DNA from: Straminergon stramineum
Lineage: Eukaryota; Streptophyta; Bryopsida; Hypnales; Calliergonaceae
Reading direction: 5' to 3'
Assembly (NCBI GenBank): GCA_963920665.1
Contig: OY987268.1
Coordinates: forward strand, 23,934,501 to 23,998,500
Length of the DNA stretch: 64,000 nt
Position numbers and translations under genes: made by a program
Part shown: positions 1 through 11,436 of the stretch, in pieces
Numbering within the stretch: the stretch's first letter is position 1
Layout: each line of letters starts with the position of its first letter
The notes under the pieces: model-generated
The model's database searches: none
Told to the model about the DNA's origin: nothing
The model's input: only the letters and a program-made list of their open reading frames with translations

Positions 1-99
1 CTCTCGTTTTTTACATGTACACATTCCGATCAGAGTGACCCAGGGGAAGCATCTTACATTTCAGACAGTGCGCTTCTACAATCACAAGCATTTGAGATC

Positions 100-1940
100 A
101 TGGAGAAGACCTCGGAGAAGACTGCCTCGGAAACTCTGGAAGAGACCCTGCAGCGCTTGAAAGTGAGTTATGACAGCACCTTTCCGGCCATCTTATTCCG
201 CAGCAAGAAATCGGGACAAGTGTTGTACTTGGAGGCGGACAAGGACTTTGTGGACACGCTTCTCAGCTTCCTGCTTCTGCCCCTCGGCACCGTCATCCGT
301 GTTCTCTCCGCAGGTGGGGAATTCCCAACCCCGCCCCCTGCTATTGAAAAGCATCTCTATTGGAACAAGTATACTTTTATTACTCTCATGTGCAATTTCT
401 TTGATGCGCTTTAGCAGAAACTGTTCTGATATTTTGATTTTAGCTAGTTGCAAACCATTATGGTCACACTGCTAGAATATGGACCATTTGCAATACCATT
501 ACCATATTTTTGCAATAGTTGTTCAATAGATCGAAACAAGTCAAAGGAACTTAATTTCAATTAAGAAGATTTTTATTTCAAAACTTTTGTCGTAGGGTTC
601 CGAAACCATTGCAAAAATAAGTAGTTGAAATTTGCCAAAAAGTGAATATTGCAAAGCCATTTCTTAGCCACCGCAAATTCGTATTTAAAAACATTTCAAA
701 TATTCATTACTGGACCTGTCCATTGGAAAACTATTGTAAATGCATGGTAATCACAAATATTGCAAAATTGTTGCAAAACAATATGTTGCATTTTACTGTC
801 AATATCATTGCAAATGAATGACAGTAAACCATTGCAAAGATCATTGCTAATGACCCGTTCTCTAGTAGTATCAGAAGCCCTTCGATCGAGCAACATTTAC
901 ATTATTCAGTTGGTCTGTTTTAATCACGGCCTTCTAGCCTTGGACCCTATCGTGATACAACATATTTGTAGGTCCAAGACATAATTATTCCGATCGATGC
1001 TTCTCAGATCAACCCTGATGAAATGGAATGGGCCGGTGTCGGATCTTGTACTTGGACAGGCATCCAAGAGAAGCCTGCTCTCGGTGGAATCTCGAGTATT
1101 TTTTGAGAGCGTGCAGAATTTCTCTGCTTCTGATCTGGAAATGACCAAGGAAATCCTTGTGCAACCAAGACCTGCAGCCATCGGCTGCAGTTGCCGGTTG
1201 AGTGGTCTGGCAATGCAAAGGGCCCTGGAAGATGCAAGCATATTTCCGAGGGCCCCTCTTACATCGAATATCAAAAGCTCAAACTTGTTTAGATGCAGCC
1301 AATGCTATAGTTCCGTTCAATCTCTGAGTGGAGGTTTCTGTGGGGCCTGTCTTCAAAAGCGCACGAGCGTTGGTTTCGTGAAGGGAAATGCCACTTTCAT
1401 TGTCACCGACAACCTGGAGATCATGCCCCTGACGACGAATAAAAGTGTGAATGTGCTGAGCAAACTGTATGTTTATTCAGTAGCCGACCTGGAGGGCAAC
1501 GACATCACCGTCAGCTTAACTCAGGTATGGGATTCTCAAGTTCTTACATGCAGGCTCTGAATGTCTACAATGTTTGCAAGGCTACATGTTTCCTACCACC
1601 TAATTTATTTCAAATCAATTTATCAATGTACTGGAATGACTGGGAGGAAAATTGCGGTAATTCTAACAGTAGTGTTAACGTAAAGCGGAGGAGGAATTAG
1701 CAGTCTTGGTTTAAAGAATTCTTTTAGAAAAAGACAATTCAAAGATATTTAAGGAGCTTTTTCAAGGATTGAGCACACAGTTTCCTTTTTTAAAAGTGAT
1801 GTATTTTACTCGTGGTTATTTTTGCTCTAATAGCAAGTTTATGGTGTAATTATTCGTGCTGCTTTCAGATCCTCCAGTTGCTCAATTCAGCCCTGACTTG
1901 GAACAATTGCCTCAATGAAGTTTTTGGAACGAGTAAATGA
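100..1940 (+). CDS. DUF674-family protein, tandem copy 1 (probably splice-broken)
   Basis: Three exons by comparison with copy 2: 100-313, about 1013-1524 and 1869-1940 (TGA). Exon 1 carries the N-terminal DUF674 pattern (LYLEADKDFVDTLLSFLLLP, then GTVIRVL). Exon 2 carries RPRPAAIGCSC, a CxxC pair near its middle, and the GFVKGNATFIVTDNLEIMPL block. Exon 3 encodes ILQLLNSALTWNNCLNEVFG. DUF674 proteins are plant-specific, often tandemly duplicated, and of unknown function. The defect: exon 1 ends in phase 1 at CAG|GT (313/314), but where copy 2 has its acceptor AG this copy has AA (1011-1012). The nearest AG, at 1006-1007, is out of frame and meets TGA at once. I see no alternative donor or acceptor that restores the frame. 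The terminus is also shorter than in copy 2. It may be a pseudogene or give a truncated product of about 72 residues. Family call is strong; functionality is doubtful. Confidence 0.72.
476..860. repeat. TTGCAA-rich stretch inside intron 1 of DUF674 copy 1
   Basis: Intron 1 of copy 1 is about 700 nt, against 330 nt in copy 2. Much of the extra length is an AT-rich stretch in which TTGCAA recurs about nine times (for example near 488, 512, 650, 762, 772, 808 and 832). No protein or RNA gene is visible. It is probably an old insertion or a simple-sequence expansion. Confidence 0.45.
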
Positions 1941-3648
1941 AGCTCTCTAAGGTTGTGTGCAAATTCAGTGGCATCCGTCGCTGTCTGTTGCGAAATTGAT
2001 GATGCTGAGGCTTCGAAGTGATGAATTCCTTTAACTGTGAAGTGTAGAAAATTTCGGACATAAGAATGATTGAGAAGCACGGGAACGAAGTGGTATATCC
2101 CGTTTTGCAAAAAATTGGAATGAATATAGTGTGAATATTGGTAGGGTTTTTCATTGACTTCTTCAGCAAGGATGTACTGTACACAATATTTCATGTTCGG
2201 GCTCACCAGGCGAGCTATTTTGAACAATCTGTATAATAGGTATAATATTCCCAATGTTTCATGATTGTCTCCAGCTTCATGCAGAATGGTATCAAACAAT
2301 GCACAGGACAAACTCTTGAAACCTGTGATCGATGCATGGTGTGTATATTTTCTTCGATAATTCCCTCTTCCACTAAAGAAGGATGTCCAGTCACTTTACA
2401 ACCCATCGCAAAGACACGCCAAGGACCAATTTTTTGCAGCAATCTGTGGCCAGAATATAAGTAAAGTCAGTGCATAACTAAACCTGGGAGGCGGTTTTAC
2501 GCACTCTTTAATTAAAGGTTACTCCTCTTTTCAAGCCAGATGAATAAGGAATGTATAAGGTATGTTTACCCATTATGGCCCCGCCCAATTCGGACCCTAC
2601 TATTTGCATAATTCAAATGTAGTTGAAACTGTTCAGGGAGTCGAATTGGAGTTGAGAGGGGTGGAATTGGATTGAATAGTCACCATTTTATAACTTCCAA
2701 GAATACCTGTATGTGGTTTAGACACGTGAGCAAGGTTTCCTTATTTATTCCACCATTTGAATGGACTCCAGAATTTGGATTATCATGGCAAACATATAGG
2801 GAGTCCAAAGAACCACAATAGAAACCAAAAGGACAAGAGTATTTTCCCTTAGGGACAACAATGAGAAGCTATATGTTTTTGCTTCGACATTTGTCATGTG
2901 CATTGTAACTGAAAAAGTTGAGAAGTTGACTAAAATATGTGTGAAGAACTCTCGAATTTGCCTTATCTATTGCAGCAAAAAAAAATTGTGAAACCGATCA
3001 GTCTAAATATGTGACCAAACGGCCCCCAATGGGTTTACATACTTTACATGCATTCATGAATTGGGCTCCACCGAATGAACTTAGAAATAATTGGATCAAT
3101 TGGACAACTGACCACGTCACCTGTAAATACATCCGGTACATCCGATGAATTGGCCTGGCAGCGGCGGCAGCAGTAACAACATTAACTGATCCGCTGTGAA
3201 ATACCCCGATCGAAAAAATAACGCACACATTCATGCTCAATGAAAATTTTCGCCGTCGTCTCCATTAAATTAACATTGCCATGCCGTCATCAATTAAGAA
3301 ACGGAAGAACCATCCAGCATATATCCAAATTCATTCCCTTAATTAAATGATCATGTATTAACTCTCGAATACAGAAAGATTTCGGGTCCACATCTACCTT
3401 AGTTTTTGGAGCTTTGTGCACTTAAATGCCACACTTTTGGCGCTCTGAAGCTAGGAAGGGTCTCTAGCATTGCGAAGCTGGAACGATTGAAGTTCTGCCC
3501 TCAATTTCCTTGATAAGGTTGTGGCCATGTCATGAAACTCGATTGTTGTTCACTAGCTGATCTACATACTCAGCTTAATCTCAGGTTAGCAAGTCGTCAA
3601 ACACGAGTGCTACTGATTGCTTATAGTTATCTGGGTAGCTTGAAGCTC
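1941..3648. other. Spacer between the two DUF674 copies
   Basis: The first 550 bases share blocks with the sequence downstream of copy 2. Examples are TGCAAATTCAGTGGCATCCG just after the stop, and a block near 2,365-2,440 resembling 6,185-6,260. The spacer therefore belongs to the duplicated unit. No further coding exon could be supported; short ORFs on both strands lack recognisable motifs. Confidence 0.5.
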
Positions 3649-3787
3649 GCTCGTTCTGTACACATACACCATCCGAACTAAGTGACGTTTGCTGCAAGTC
3701 AGAGAAAGCATTTAATTTTACATTTCAGACGGAGTGCTTTGATTTACATCACAAGCATTTGAGATCATAGACAAGGCCTCAGAGACG

Positions 3788-5333
3788 ATGGCTTCCTGCA
3801 CTCTTGAAGAGACCCTGCAGCGCTTGAATGTGAGCGACGGCACGACATTTCCAGCGAGCTTGTTCCGGAGCAAGTCTTCCGGGCAATTGTTGTACTTGGA
3901 AGCAGGCAAGGACTTCGTTGACGCGCTTCTCAGTTTCCTGCTTCTGCCAGTCAGCACCATCATCCGTATGCTCACCACAGGTGGGGATTTCATCCACAAC
4001 CCCGTCCCCCCATTGAAAAGCTTCGATTCTCTGTTGCAACAGATGTATGTTGAGATTGTTTCATAGCGATTTCTGAGATATAGAATCACTTCAATTCTTC
4101 AAATTCCTCTTCATTAGAAACGCTCTACACGTGCGCAGCTACGATTTGATGTGAATGGCAATGGGTTTTGATGAGCCTGAAGCAAAGAATTAATAGATTA
4201 TTCATTTGGTTCGGATAACTTTATGGTGACTTTCTAGCCATGGCCAGTCCTGAAACACATCGAATTGAACGGCTACCATGTTTTGATTCTATGATTCTCA
4301 ATTGGAGCAGCCCTGATGAAATGGAATGGGATCTTTCGAACAGGCATACAAGTGAAGCCTGTTGCCATCGGAATCTCGAATATTTTTGATAGCGTGCAGA
4401 AGTTCTCTATTTCTGATCTGCAAGTGGCCAAGGAACATCTTACACGACCAAGACCTGCAGCCATCGGCTGCAGTTGCCGGTCTAGTAATCTGCCAATGCT
4501 ATCAGCCCTGGAAAAAGCAAGCATCTTGCCGAGCCCCCTCCAGAGGCCGGGTCTCTCTGATCACCAAAGTTTAGGAGCTAAGAGGGGTACTACCCGACTC
4601 CACATGGAAGCCTGCCCTACATGTACGGTCTGTAAGAGAAGTGATCACTCTCAGGGCCCATATTCTGCTTTGGAGAAAGAAGTAGATTTTTCCATCGTTG
4701 GCTTCGTAAAGGAAAAATCCACTTTCATTGTCACCGACAACCTGGAGATCATGCCCCTGACAACGAATAATAGTATGGATGTGCTGAGAAAACTGAATGT
4801 TGATTCATTAGCCGATCTCGAGGGGAACGACATCACCGTCAGCTTAACTCAGGTAACGGATTCTCAAGTTCTTACCTGTAGGCTCCGAATGTCTGCAATG
4901 TTTCCAAGGCTATTTCCTACCCCTAATTTTTTTCAAATCGATCTGTCAATGAATTTGACTCGAAGGTAAATTGCGGTAATTCTAAACGTAGCGTTTCGTT
5001 CAAACTTAAGGAAATTACTGTATCATTCTTGGTTTAATAGATTATTTAAGGCATTGTGCTTAAACCCTAAACCCACCATTTAGAGATTTTATCTGTTATC
5101 TGTTGTTGCTTTTTCAAAGGAGAAAGCATATGGTTTACTGATTATATAAAAATGCAGTACTTAATTTGCTCATGGTTTTCTCTAATAGCAAGTTTATGAT
5201 TTGTCCATGCTGCTCTCAGATCCTTCAGTTACTCCATTCAGCTCTGACTTCATACTCTTGCCTCAATGAAGTATTTGGAAAGAGCATGGTGTGCAAATTC
5301 AGTGGCATCCGTCGCCTTCAGTCACGAAAATGA
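3788..5333 (+). CDS. DUF674-family protein, tandem copy 2 (intact)
   Basis: Three exons: 3788-3980, 4311-4852 and 5220-5333, joining in phases 1 and 0 with GT-AG borders to give 282 residues. Residues 1-64 hold the N-terminal DUF674 motif (LYLEAGKDFVDALLSFLLLP). The middle has IFDSVQKFSISDL, RPRPAAIGCSCRSSN and a CPTCTVC cluster at 166-172 that could bind metal. Residues 194-217 carry the conserved VGFVKEKSTFIVTDNLEIMP segment, followed by the leucine-rich C-terminal ILQLLHSALTS. DUF674 proteins have no established function; they occur in plant clusters, as here. The upstream in-frame ATG of copy 1 (position 100) corresponds to ATA here, so translation should begin at 3788. Downstream sequence similarity to copy 1 supports duplication of the whole locus. 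Confidence 0.85.
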
Positions 5334-5667
5334 TGAAGCTGAAAATTCGAAGAGATGATATTCACTGTACATTGGAAATTTCGGATGCGATACGTGTACA
5401 GCGCGGCAATGGTCGAAGTGGCCTATGCCATTTTGTAATAGTTTAGAACAAATGTAAATGTCGAAAGGGTTGTACTCCGTAATATTCAAGTTTTAGAACA
5501 TGTAGCGTACCATGTTCTGGCTGGCTCCAGGTGAGCTATTTTGGAACACTGGAATATTATAATCACTGCCACATGATGGACTCCGGTTTTACATTCGTGC
5601 AGAATGATATCAAGCAATTCCACGCGACAAACTCTTTAATCTTGTAAGGACGATACGGACCTACGAT

Positions 5668-5823
5668 GGATGACTTCATTGTTAACTGTAGAATCAAAGA
5701 ATGTACCTATTGATCCAATAATTGGAGTACTTTGGTGACAACCTTGGATGACTTCATTGTTAACTGTAGAATCAAAGAATGTACCTATTGATCCAATAAT
5801 TGGAGTAATTCGGTGACAACCTT
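5668..5823 (+). repeat. 78-bp tandem duplication
   Basis: Two head-to-tail copies, 5668-5745 and 5746-5823, start with GGATGACTTCATTGTTAACT and differ at only two or three positions near the end. The copies are very similar, so the duplication is recent. They lie 335 bp past the DUF674 copy 2 stop and are not in a coding frame. Confidence 0.9.
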
Positions 5824-5833
5824 GGTCATAGGG

Positions 5834-6990
5834 ACCGCGTCCTTCCAGGGTTTAACACCTCTCCGTTGTCGTTAGCCAGGGGCTGGTCACAATGAACGTA
5901 AGACTTCTCGCCGTTAAGTCACCAGAAGCAAATACCCAATGCCTTAAAAACATCAGTAATGTACAAAACGGCGCTCTATACATGATGAATGTGAGTAACT
6001 GGATGGTCAAGTCTTTACCACATGCAATATCAAAACATCAGTTATTATTCTAAAATCTATTCAGTTGCGCAAATCCAAATTGTAGAATTGAGTTCCGAGC
6101 ATTAGAAATCTTTCTGAGCATTCATAATACGAAATTTATAACAGGTATCAACAAATCTGTCCTGTCATCAGAAAATTATCTACGACGTTCTCCTCTTCCA
6201 CGAAAGACGGATGTCCAGTCACAACGACGTGCCAAAGACTAATATTTGGAGCAGTCTGCTTCGCAATAGCCTTTAACACCACGGGCATCCTCATGTCGCA
6301 CATGCAGTGTCAACCTTCACACCAGGGAAATACACCCAAAAAGGTCAGCAGATGGAAAGAATCGTCAATTGTTACAACTTTATAACGCGCCAGTTTAGTC
6401 ATCATTGAAGAGCCAACAATCGAACTCAAAACAGAATGATGCTCGCTCCGAAAGATGAATTTGGACCAAATTGTGAAATTGGGGAGAATTGCATGGCAGA
6501 GAAAATTTCACATCAAACAGAAAAGCTTCAAACATCAAACAACTCTCAATACAGTAGGGAAACCAAAATCCAGTAGCATCTGATGTCAGCTGGTGCACAT
6601 CTCTTTCATCAAAGTAAATCTGTTCTTGAAGTATCAATATATTATGCCTATCGTTGAAGAAGCGCTTTCACAGCATCCACCAAAGAACAGCATTCTTTGG
6701 TGCCATGAAATCCTCTTCAATTCACCAACAAAAACCTCAAAAAACAGTCGACCATACGAATACCGGTAATAGGAGCTACGCTCAATGGCGATTACGGGTG
6801 ACCATACCCTTACCCTAATTCCCAGGGACAGAAGTAAAACGAGTCTGCGTTTCTGTCGCCATGAAAAAAGCGTCACTGACCTCAATAACAAAGGAACAAA
6901 CTATCCGAAACACAAAATCGAAATTGAGGTGAAAGAAACATGTCAGGGCATGCAAGTTCGTCAAGAATGCGATGTAAGAAAATTACTCAC
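5834..6990. other. Region between DUF674 copy 2 and the small Cys-rich gene
   Basis: This contains the distal part of the duplicated DUF674 3' region and then about 700 bases of moderate GC. A downstream exon of the minus-strand Cys-rich gene may lie here: an acceptor-like TTATTGAG followed by an open frame ends in a stop near 6,815. It has no conserved motif, so I do not call it. Confidence 0.4.
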
Positions 6991-7176
6991 TGTGGCGGGG
7001 GTCTGTTGGGGAACCTTGGTAGCCAAATCAGGCGGAAGCTCCACACCCGGCCAGCTCTTGCACAAGCAGAGATCCTTCTCCTTGTCAGCGATGGTGTCGT
7101 ACACTGCAGGCACGTGCTTGCCGCACCCGGCCCATGAGGTTTTCCCACATTTGCTGCATTTCACTGAGTAACACAT
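6991..7176 (-). CDS. Small Cys-rich plant protein with CxxCxKTxWAGCGxH motif (first exon)
   Basis: The exon starts at ATG 7176 and encodes MCYSVKCSKCGKTSWAGCGK, then HVPAVY, and CLCKSWPGV about 17 residues later. This matches a widespread uncharacterised family of short proteins with CxxCGKTTWxGCGxHV and a C-x-C-x2-WPGV tail; the cysteine and histidine pattern suggests zinc binding. The core usually ends near WPGV, so the conserved domain is complete here. The frame stays open to a good donor (GCCACA|GTGAGT, 6991/6990), giving 62 residues in this exon. An in-frame upstream ATG at 7242 would add 22 residues, but the conserved start is 7176. The final exon was not identified with confidence. 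Function unknown. Confidence 0.72.
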
Positions 7177-7493
7177 GATCCTCAACTTGTAACTTGTTCC
7201 TGCTTGAATAATGTATGTCTCGCAATCAACGATGTTCGTCACAAGAAAAGCACAGCGACAAAATTACGAAATTGGGAAACCCGGCTTGCAAAGTTGCAAT
7301 AGAATCATATACCCCTCGAACCTCGCGAACCTCGGAAAAACCCACACACGCAGTGTCCGCGACTGACTAGGCAAGGGTTTTCAATTCACGAGGAGTGATG
7401 AAGCAAGTTCCAGAAGCTGACTGACTCAGCAAGGGCTTTTGTGTTTTTTAAATTAAATATTTTTGAGAAAGTGCTGAGATGGTGATTCCTTAA

Positions 7494-8130
7494 CCCCTAA
7501 ATGCCCAAGGCCTGTTTGGAGCTTCTTGAAATTTGCTCTAAATTGATCAAAAAGTCAAACATTTTCATAAGTTGTACCAATTTTTTTGAATTGTAACCAT
7601 ACAAATTCAAACTAGACATGTTAGAGATCACATAGGAGAAGAAAACATAACAATGTTACTTACAGATTGAAAGATTATAATGTTTGATCATGAGGGTATA
7701 AAAACTATGAAAATTTTTCAATTCACTTTTTGCATGTCAACTCTAAAAATTTGGTCACTAAACAAATATGAGGTTAAAGGGCGTAGCATGCACAACCCCA
7801 ATCAATTTTTGGTTTTTCAAAATCTATTCTACAATTTTTAAAAATAAATTTCTAATGTGATTTTGCTTCCAAGATCTAGTGTATTTGAGGCTCATTTCCA
7901 AGAGCCCTCAACACTACAAGAAGTCAAGATTGCAATGGGCATACTTGCACAAAATCTTAGATAGAAAAATCATCATCCTTTATTTTTAAGATCAACTTTT
8001 TGATCCTAAAACTAGACTTCAAAAAGAATTCTCCAAAAATATAAACTAATAATAATAGCAATTTGGTTGGATTTTACTTAACTTCAAAGTTTTCGAAACA
8101 CCCAAATCTGGTGCCTTGGGCATTTAGGGG
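7494..8130. mobile_element. TTAA-flanked MITE, family 1 (637 bp)
   Basis: Perfect 18-bp terminal inverted repeats, CCCCTAAATGCCCAAGGC and its reverse complement, are flanked on each side by TTAA (7490-7493, 8131-8134). The interior is AT-rich and non-coding. Ends of CCC...GGG with TTAA target duplication are the hallmark of piggyBac elements; whether a piggyBac transposase moved it is inference. Confidence 0.85.
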
Positions 8131-8134
8131 TTAA

Positions 8135-8356
8135 CCCTTGAACACCAGGCTAGTGACCGTGGAAATCAGCCATTTTGGAACCGTGTGACATCATCCACTT
8201 TAGAAAAAACATAAATACTCATTGGGAGTCAAACTACTATAGAAGATCTTCTCTTTCCACACCTAATTCCGAAGATGAATAGTTGCAATTCTATCCTTGA
8301 CAAGAGAATTCCTTGTCATTCATCTGACAATAATTGTCCCCTGTGTCGTTCAAGGG
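8135..8356 (+). mobile_element. TTAA-flanked MITE, family 2, copy a (222 bp)
   Basis: The ends are CCCTTGAAC and GTTCAAGGG. It begins directly after the TTAA that closes the family 1 element and is followed by TTAA 8357-8360. The interior has a GTGACATCATC box and an AGAAGATCTTC box shared with the next two copies and with 26,007-26,224. Confidence 0.82.
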
Positions 8357-8360
8357 TTAA

Positions 8361-8585
8361 CCCTTAAAGGATAGACTGGTGACCATGGAAATCATGCCTT
8401 TTAGAACAATGTGACATCATCTACTTCAAAAAAAAAATCAAAAATACACATTGGAGGTCAAAGTATTGTAGAAGATCTTCCCTTTCCGCATGAAATTCGA
8501 AGGATGAATAGTTGCAGTTTTGTCCTAAATAGAGAGATTCCTTATCATCCATCAGCCACCAAATGGCCGTGTTGACGTTTATGGG
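8361..8585 (+). mobile_element. TTAA-flanked MITE, family 2, copy b (225 bp)
   Basis: Same family and orientation as the preceding copy. It starts CCCTTAAAGGATAGACTGGT and ends in ATGGG before TTAA 8586-8589. It shares the GTGACATCATC and GTAGAAGATCTTC interior boxes. Confidence 0.78.
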
Positions 8586-8589
8586 TTAA

Positions 8590-8804
8590 ACGTCAACAAG
8601 GACGTTTTGTGTCCGATGGATGACAAGGAATTCTCCTATGTAGGATACAAGTGCAACTATCCATCCTTGGAATTAGGGGTGGAAAGGGGAGATCTTCTAC
8701 AATAGTTTGACTACCAATCAATATTTTTGGTTTTTTTAAAGTAGATGATGGCACACAATTCCAAAAGTGTTGATTACCAACATCACTAGTCCATCCTTAA
8801 AGGT
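8590..8804 (-). mobile_element. Family 2 MITE, copy c, inverted, with worn ends
   Basis: This is an inverted relative of the two preceding copies (GAAGATC boxes and the CACTAGTCCATCCTTAAAGG end in reverse). The left terminal CCC is missing after the shared TTAA and the right flank is TTTAAA, so the ends have decayed. Confidence 0.65.
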
Positions 8805-8809
8805 TTAAA

Positions 8810-10496
8810 ATTTGGTGAAGCATTGTATTTCTACTTTTGTTCATCTTTTAAACCTAAAAACATTTTTCACTTACCTTCATGCACTTTATCATCTCAATTT
8901 GGCAACTTTATCTACATTTTAAATAGAAATGAAAAAATTATGGCAAAAAATACTACTTTTATTTTGGCAAAAAGTAGAGATTTATTTTGAAATGGTGCAA
9001 TCTATCGCCATGTGCCGAAATGAAAAGGGTTGGTTAAATCTAAGGGAATGGATGGAACACACCAATATATGGATGGAATTTCTTTTTCTCATTAAAGTAT
9101 ATGTCATCCCACAATTTTGTAATACATAATGTTCTTGAAAAGGAAGGATGGGGCCATCTAGAGTACTTTGTATCACTATATAATTTATAGGCAAGCTTGC
9201 ATTCAACATTCACTACACTAAAAGGAGCCTTATTTATAAGAAGCAAAGGGGCATTTGCCTTGAAGTTCAAATATTTATATAATTCAACAAATTTCACTCT
9301 TTAGAAAAGGAACAACATATTCTAAATAACATCTTGATCTTTTTTATATAATTTTTAGATTTTTTAGATGTAAAAAATTTTGAAGAACAAATATTAGGAT
9401 ATTTCATGAAGTGCATTGTGAACTAATTTAAATTTTTGTAATATTTATAAGGTTGGAAATTAATTCACATGACTTTTCTATATCTAGAGCCTCTTTGTAG
9501 AAAGAAGAGTATTGTATTGAATGAGAAGGCTCAATGTGCTTTGCTCCAAGAGAGGGCAAAATAAGGACCATTTTGGTTCCATGCACAAGCTTTCCATGAG
9601 GAATAATCATACTATGAAGTGTACTAAAACTCCTATGAAGCCACCCACCAAGAAATTCTTTGACATCCCCAAGGCAAGGAACAAGGCAGAAGTATGTACT
9701 AAAGACCAAAGCCTAGGAAGATTGGGAGCCCCCAACACCACTTCCAATGCCACCCCAAATTGGAAGAAGGGAAGTGCCAACAAACCTTATTCAAAGCATA
9801 CAGGATTAGCCTCACTAGGTTTAATTCACCCTTAGCTAGTTCTATTTTAGACTGCACAACATTAACTCTATACATAATATTATTTGACTATGTAGATTTA
9901 TAATCTTTGTTGTAAATAAATCAATTCAAAGCATATAATAGTTCTATGTCAACATGTACATACTAATCTCTTGTTGCAATTGCTTAAAACATTTCACCTT
10001 ATAACATATTTACAAACTTGGCACATTTGTGATTTAGTTGATTATCTATATCCGTTAAAGGACATTGCAAGCCTCATGGGCATTTTGAAAGTCGAAATTT
10101 GAATATTCGCATAGTTCATGATCAAGCTTAGCTATGAAAATGTAGCTTCAATAATATACTTCTTACTCCATTTTAATTTTTTTTTCTAAATTTCTAAATT
10201 ATAAATTTTGTGACACTTTGAGGAGAGTATCTTAAAAGCTCCAAATAGACCACTTTTGAACTTTTTCTATCAAATTTCTCATGGTGTGAATTCAAGGAGT
10301 ACATCAATTATACCATGATATTTGTCAATATTATTTTCATTTTTTGTAAAAGTTTCATATCATTTTAAGCATTTTTATAGTTACTATGATTATTACAAAG
10401 AAATTTCCTTAAGAAAATGATATAAAATTCAATTTGAAGTTTTTAATCTATAACATTGAATAATTTGAAAAATACCAAATTTTCAAGATGTGTGTT
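8810..10496. other. AT-rich gene-free stretch
   Basis: About 1.7 kb of AT-rich sequence with no supportable gene. Around 9,430-9,835 both strands have open frames of about 90-100 codons with slightly higher GC. Neither shows a family motif, a start context or splice sites I can defend; it may be a decayed transposon fragment. Confidence 0.4.
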
Positions 10497-10500
10497 TTAA

Positions 10501-11432
10501 TCCCTAGAGGACCAAACTGCATTTCAATTTGGCAACATAGCAATTTGGGGTAGCTTACTACGAATGGAGTTTTTCTTTCTTTTTCTTTGAAACTTTCACA
10601 CAACATGTGCCCGAGGAGTAGCTTTAAGGCCCAACAATTTTCATAAACTTTTGACTACATGGTTAGAAAGTTATGGCATGATATGTAATTTTCATCGATC
10701 TTTGGGCAGTCCAAAAATTTCTTAAAAAAATATTTTTTTAAGAAATAAAAATCTGAAATTGGTTTTCTAGATTTAGTTATACATGGAAAGCTTTGAATCA
10801 TTACATTTTGATTCATGAGATGAAAGTTATGGGGAGTTTTAGTTTGCGGGCAATTTTGGATTCTCTACTATAAAATAAACTTTGAAGTCCTTTATTTAAC
10901 TCAATTTTCAATATTTTTGGAAAAGAATAAAATCATAGGATGTAGATTTTTTTTTATTACAACATTACAACTATTGGATTAGCATTTCTCAACTCCATAA
11001 CAAAATCCTTAACAATTTTGAATTTTGAATCTATCTCTACTTCTTTGTACTTACTAATTTTTTCCTATATGTTGTACAATTTCAAATGATCTGAATTTTT
11101 TCAAGCATGTGGCCAACTTGCCTTGAAGAATGAATCCAAAGAGTAAGCACCATTTTGGAATTTATTCATACAAATGTGGCCTTCTGAAGTGTAGCTACCC
11201 GTTTTTTCACAAGGCCAAAAAAAGGGGTTTTGTCCATTCAAACGCTAATATCTTACAATCTACATAGTGGATTTTTCTGAATTTTTTTCCACATCTTCTA
11301 AAATCAGCATACTTCAAGATCTTACAGTTATATGTGTCCAAAACATGTTTTTTTCTAAAAATTCGGTGCTAGTACTAGAAATGACAGTTTTGGAGCATTT
11401 TTTGTGAAAACATAGTTTGAAACATGTAGGGG
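10501..11432. mobile_element. TTAA-type MITE, family 4 (about 932 bp, worn ends)
   Basis: It begins TCCCTAGAGGACCAAAC after TTAA 10497-10500 and ends ATGTAGGGG before TCAA 11433-11436. Its interior is collinear with the elements at 33,891-34,812 and 53,959-54,885, including a block beginning GAAAGCTTTGAATCATT and a late block around ATATCTTACAATCTACATAG. Confidence 0.72.
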
Positions 11433-11436
11433 TCAA

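Larger units (their letters stand above)
1..6260 (+). repeat. Tandem segmental duplication carrying the DUF674 pair
   Basis: The 5' flanks match from the window edge: a region near 18-99 aligns with 3,659-3,787, including shared TACATTTCAGAC and ACAAGCATTTGAGATCAT blocks. Exons, introns and 3' flank follow in the same order. The unit is about 3.65 kb and the left edge is cut by the window. Divergence is substantial in introns, so the duplication is not recent. Confidence 0.75.

Noticed and set aside
9428..9835. Overlapping plus- and minus-strand ORFs of about 93-104 codons
   Set aside because: Both frames are open by chance or as debris. No domain, start context or splice support was found on either strand.
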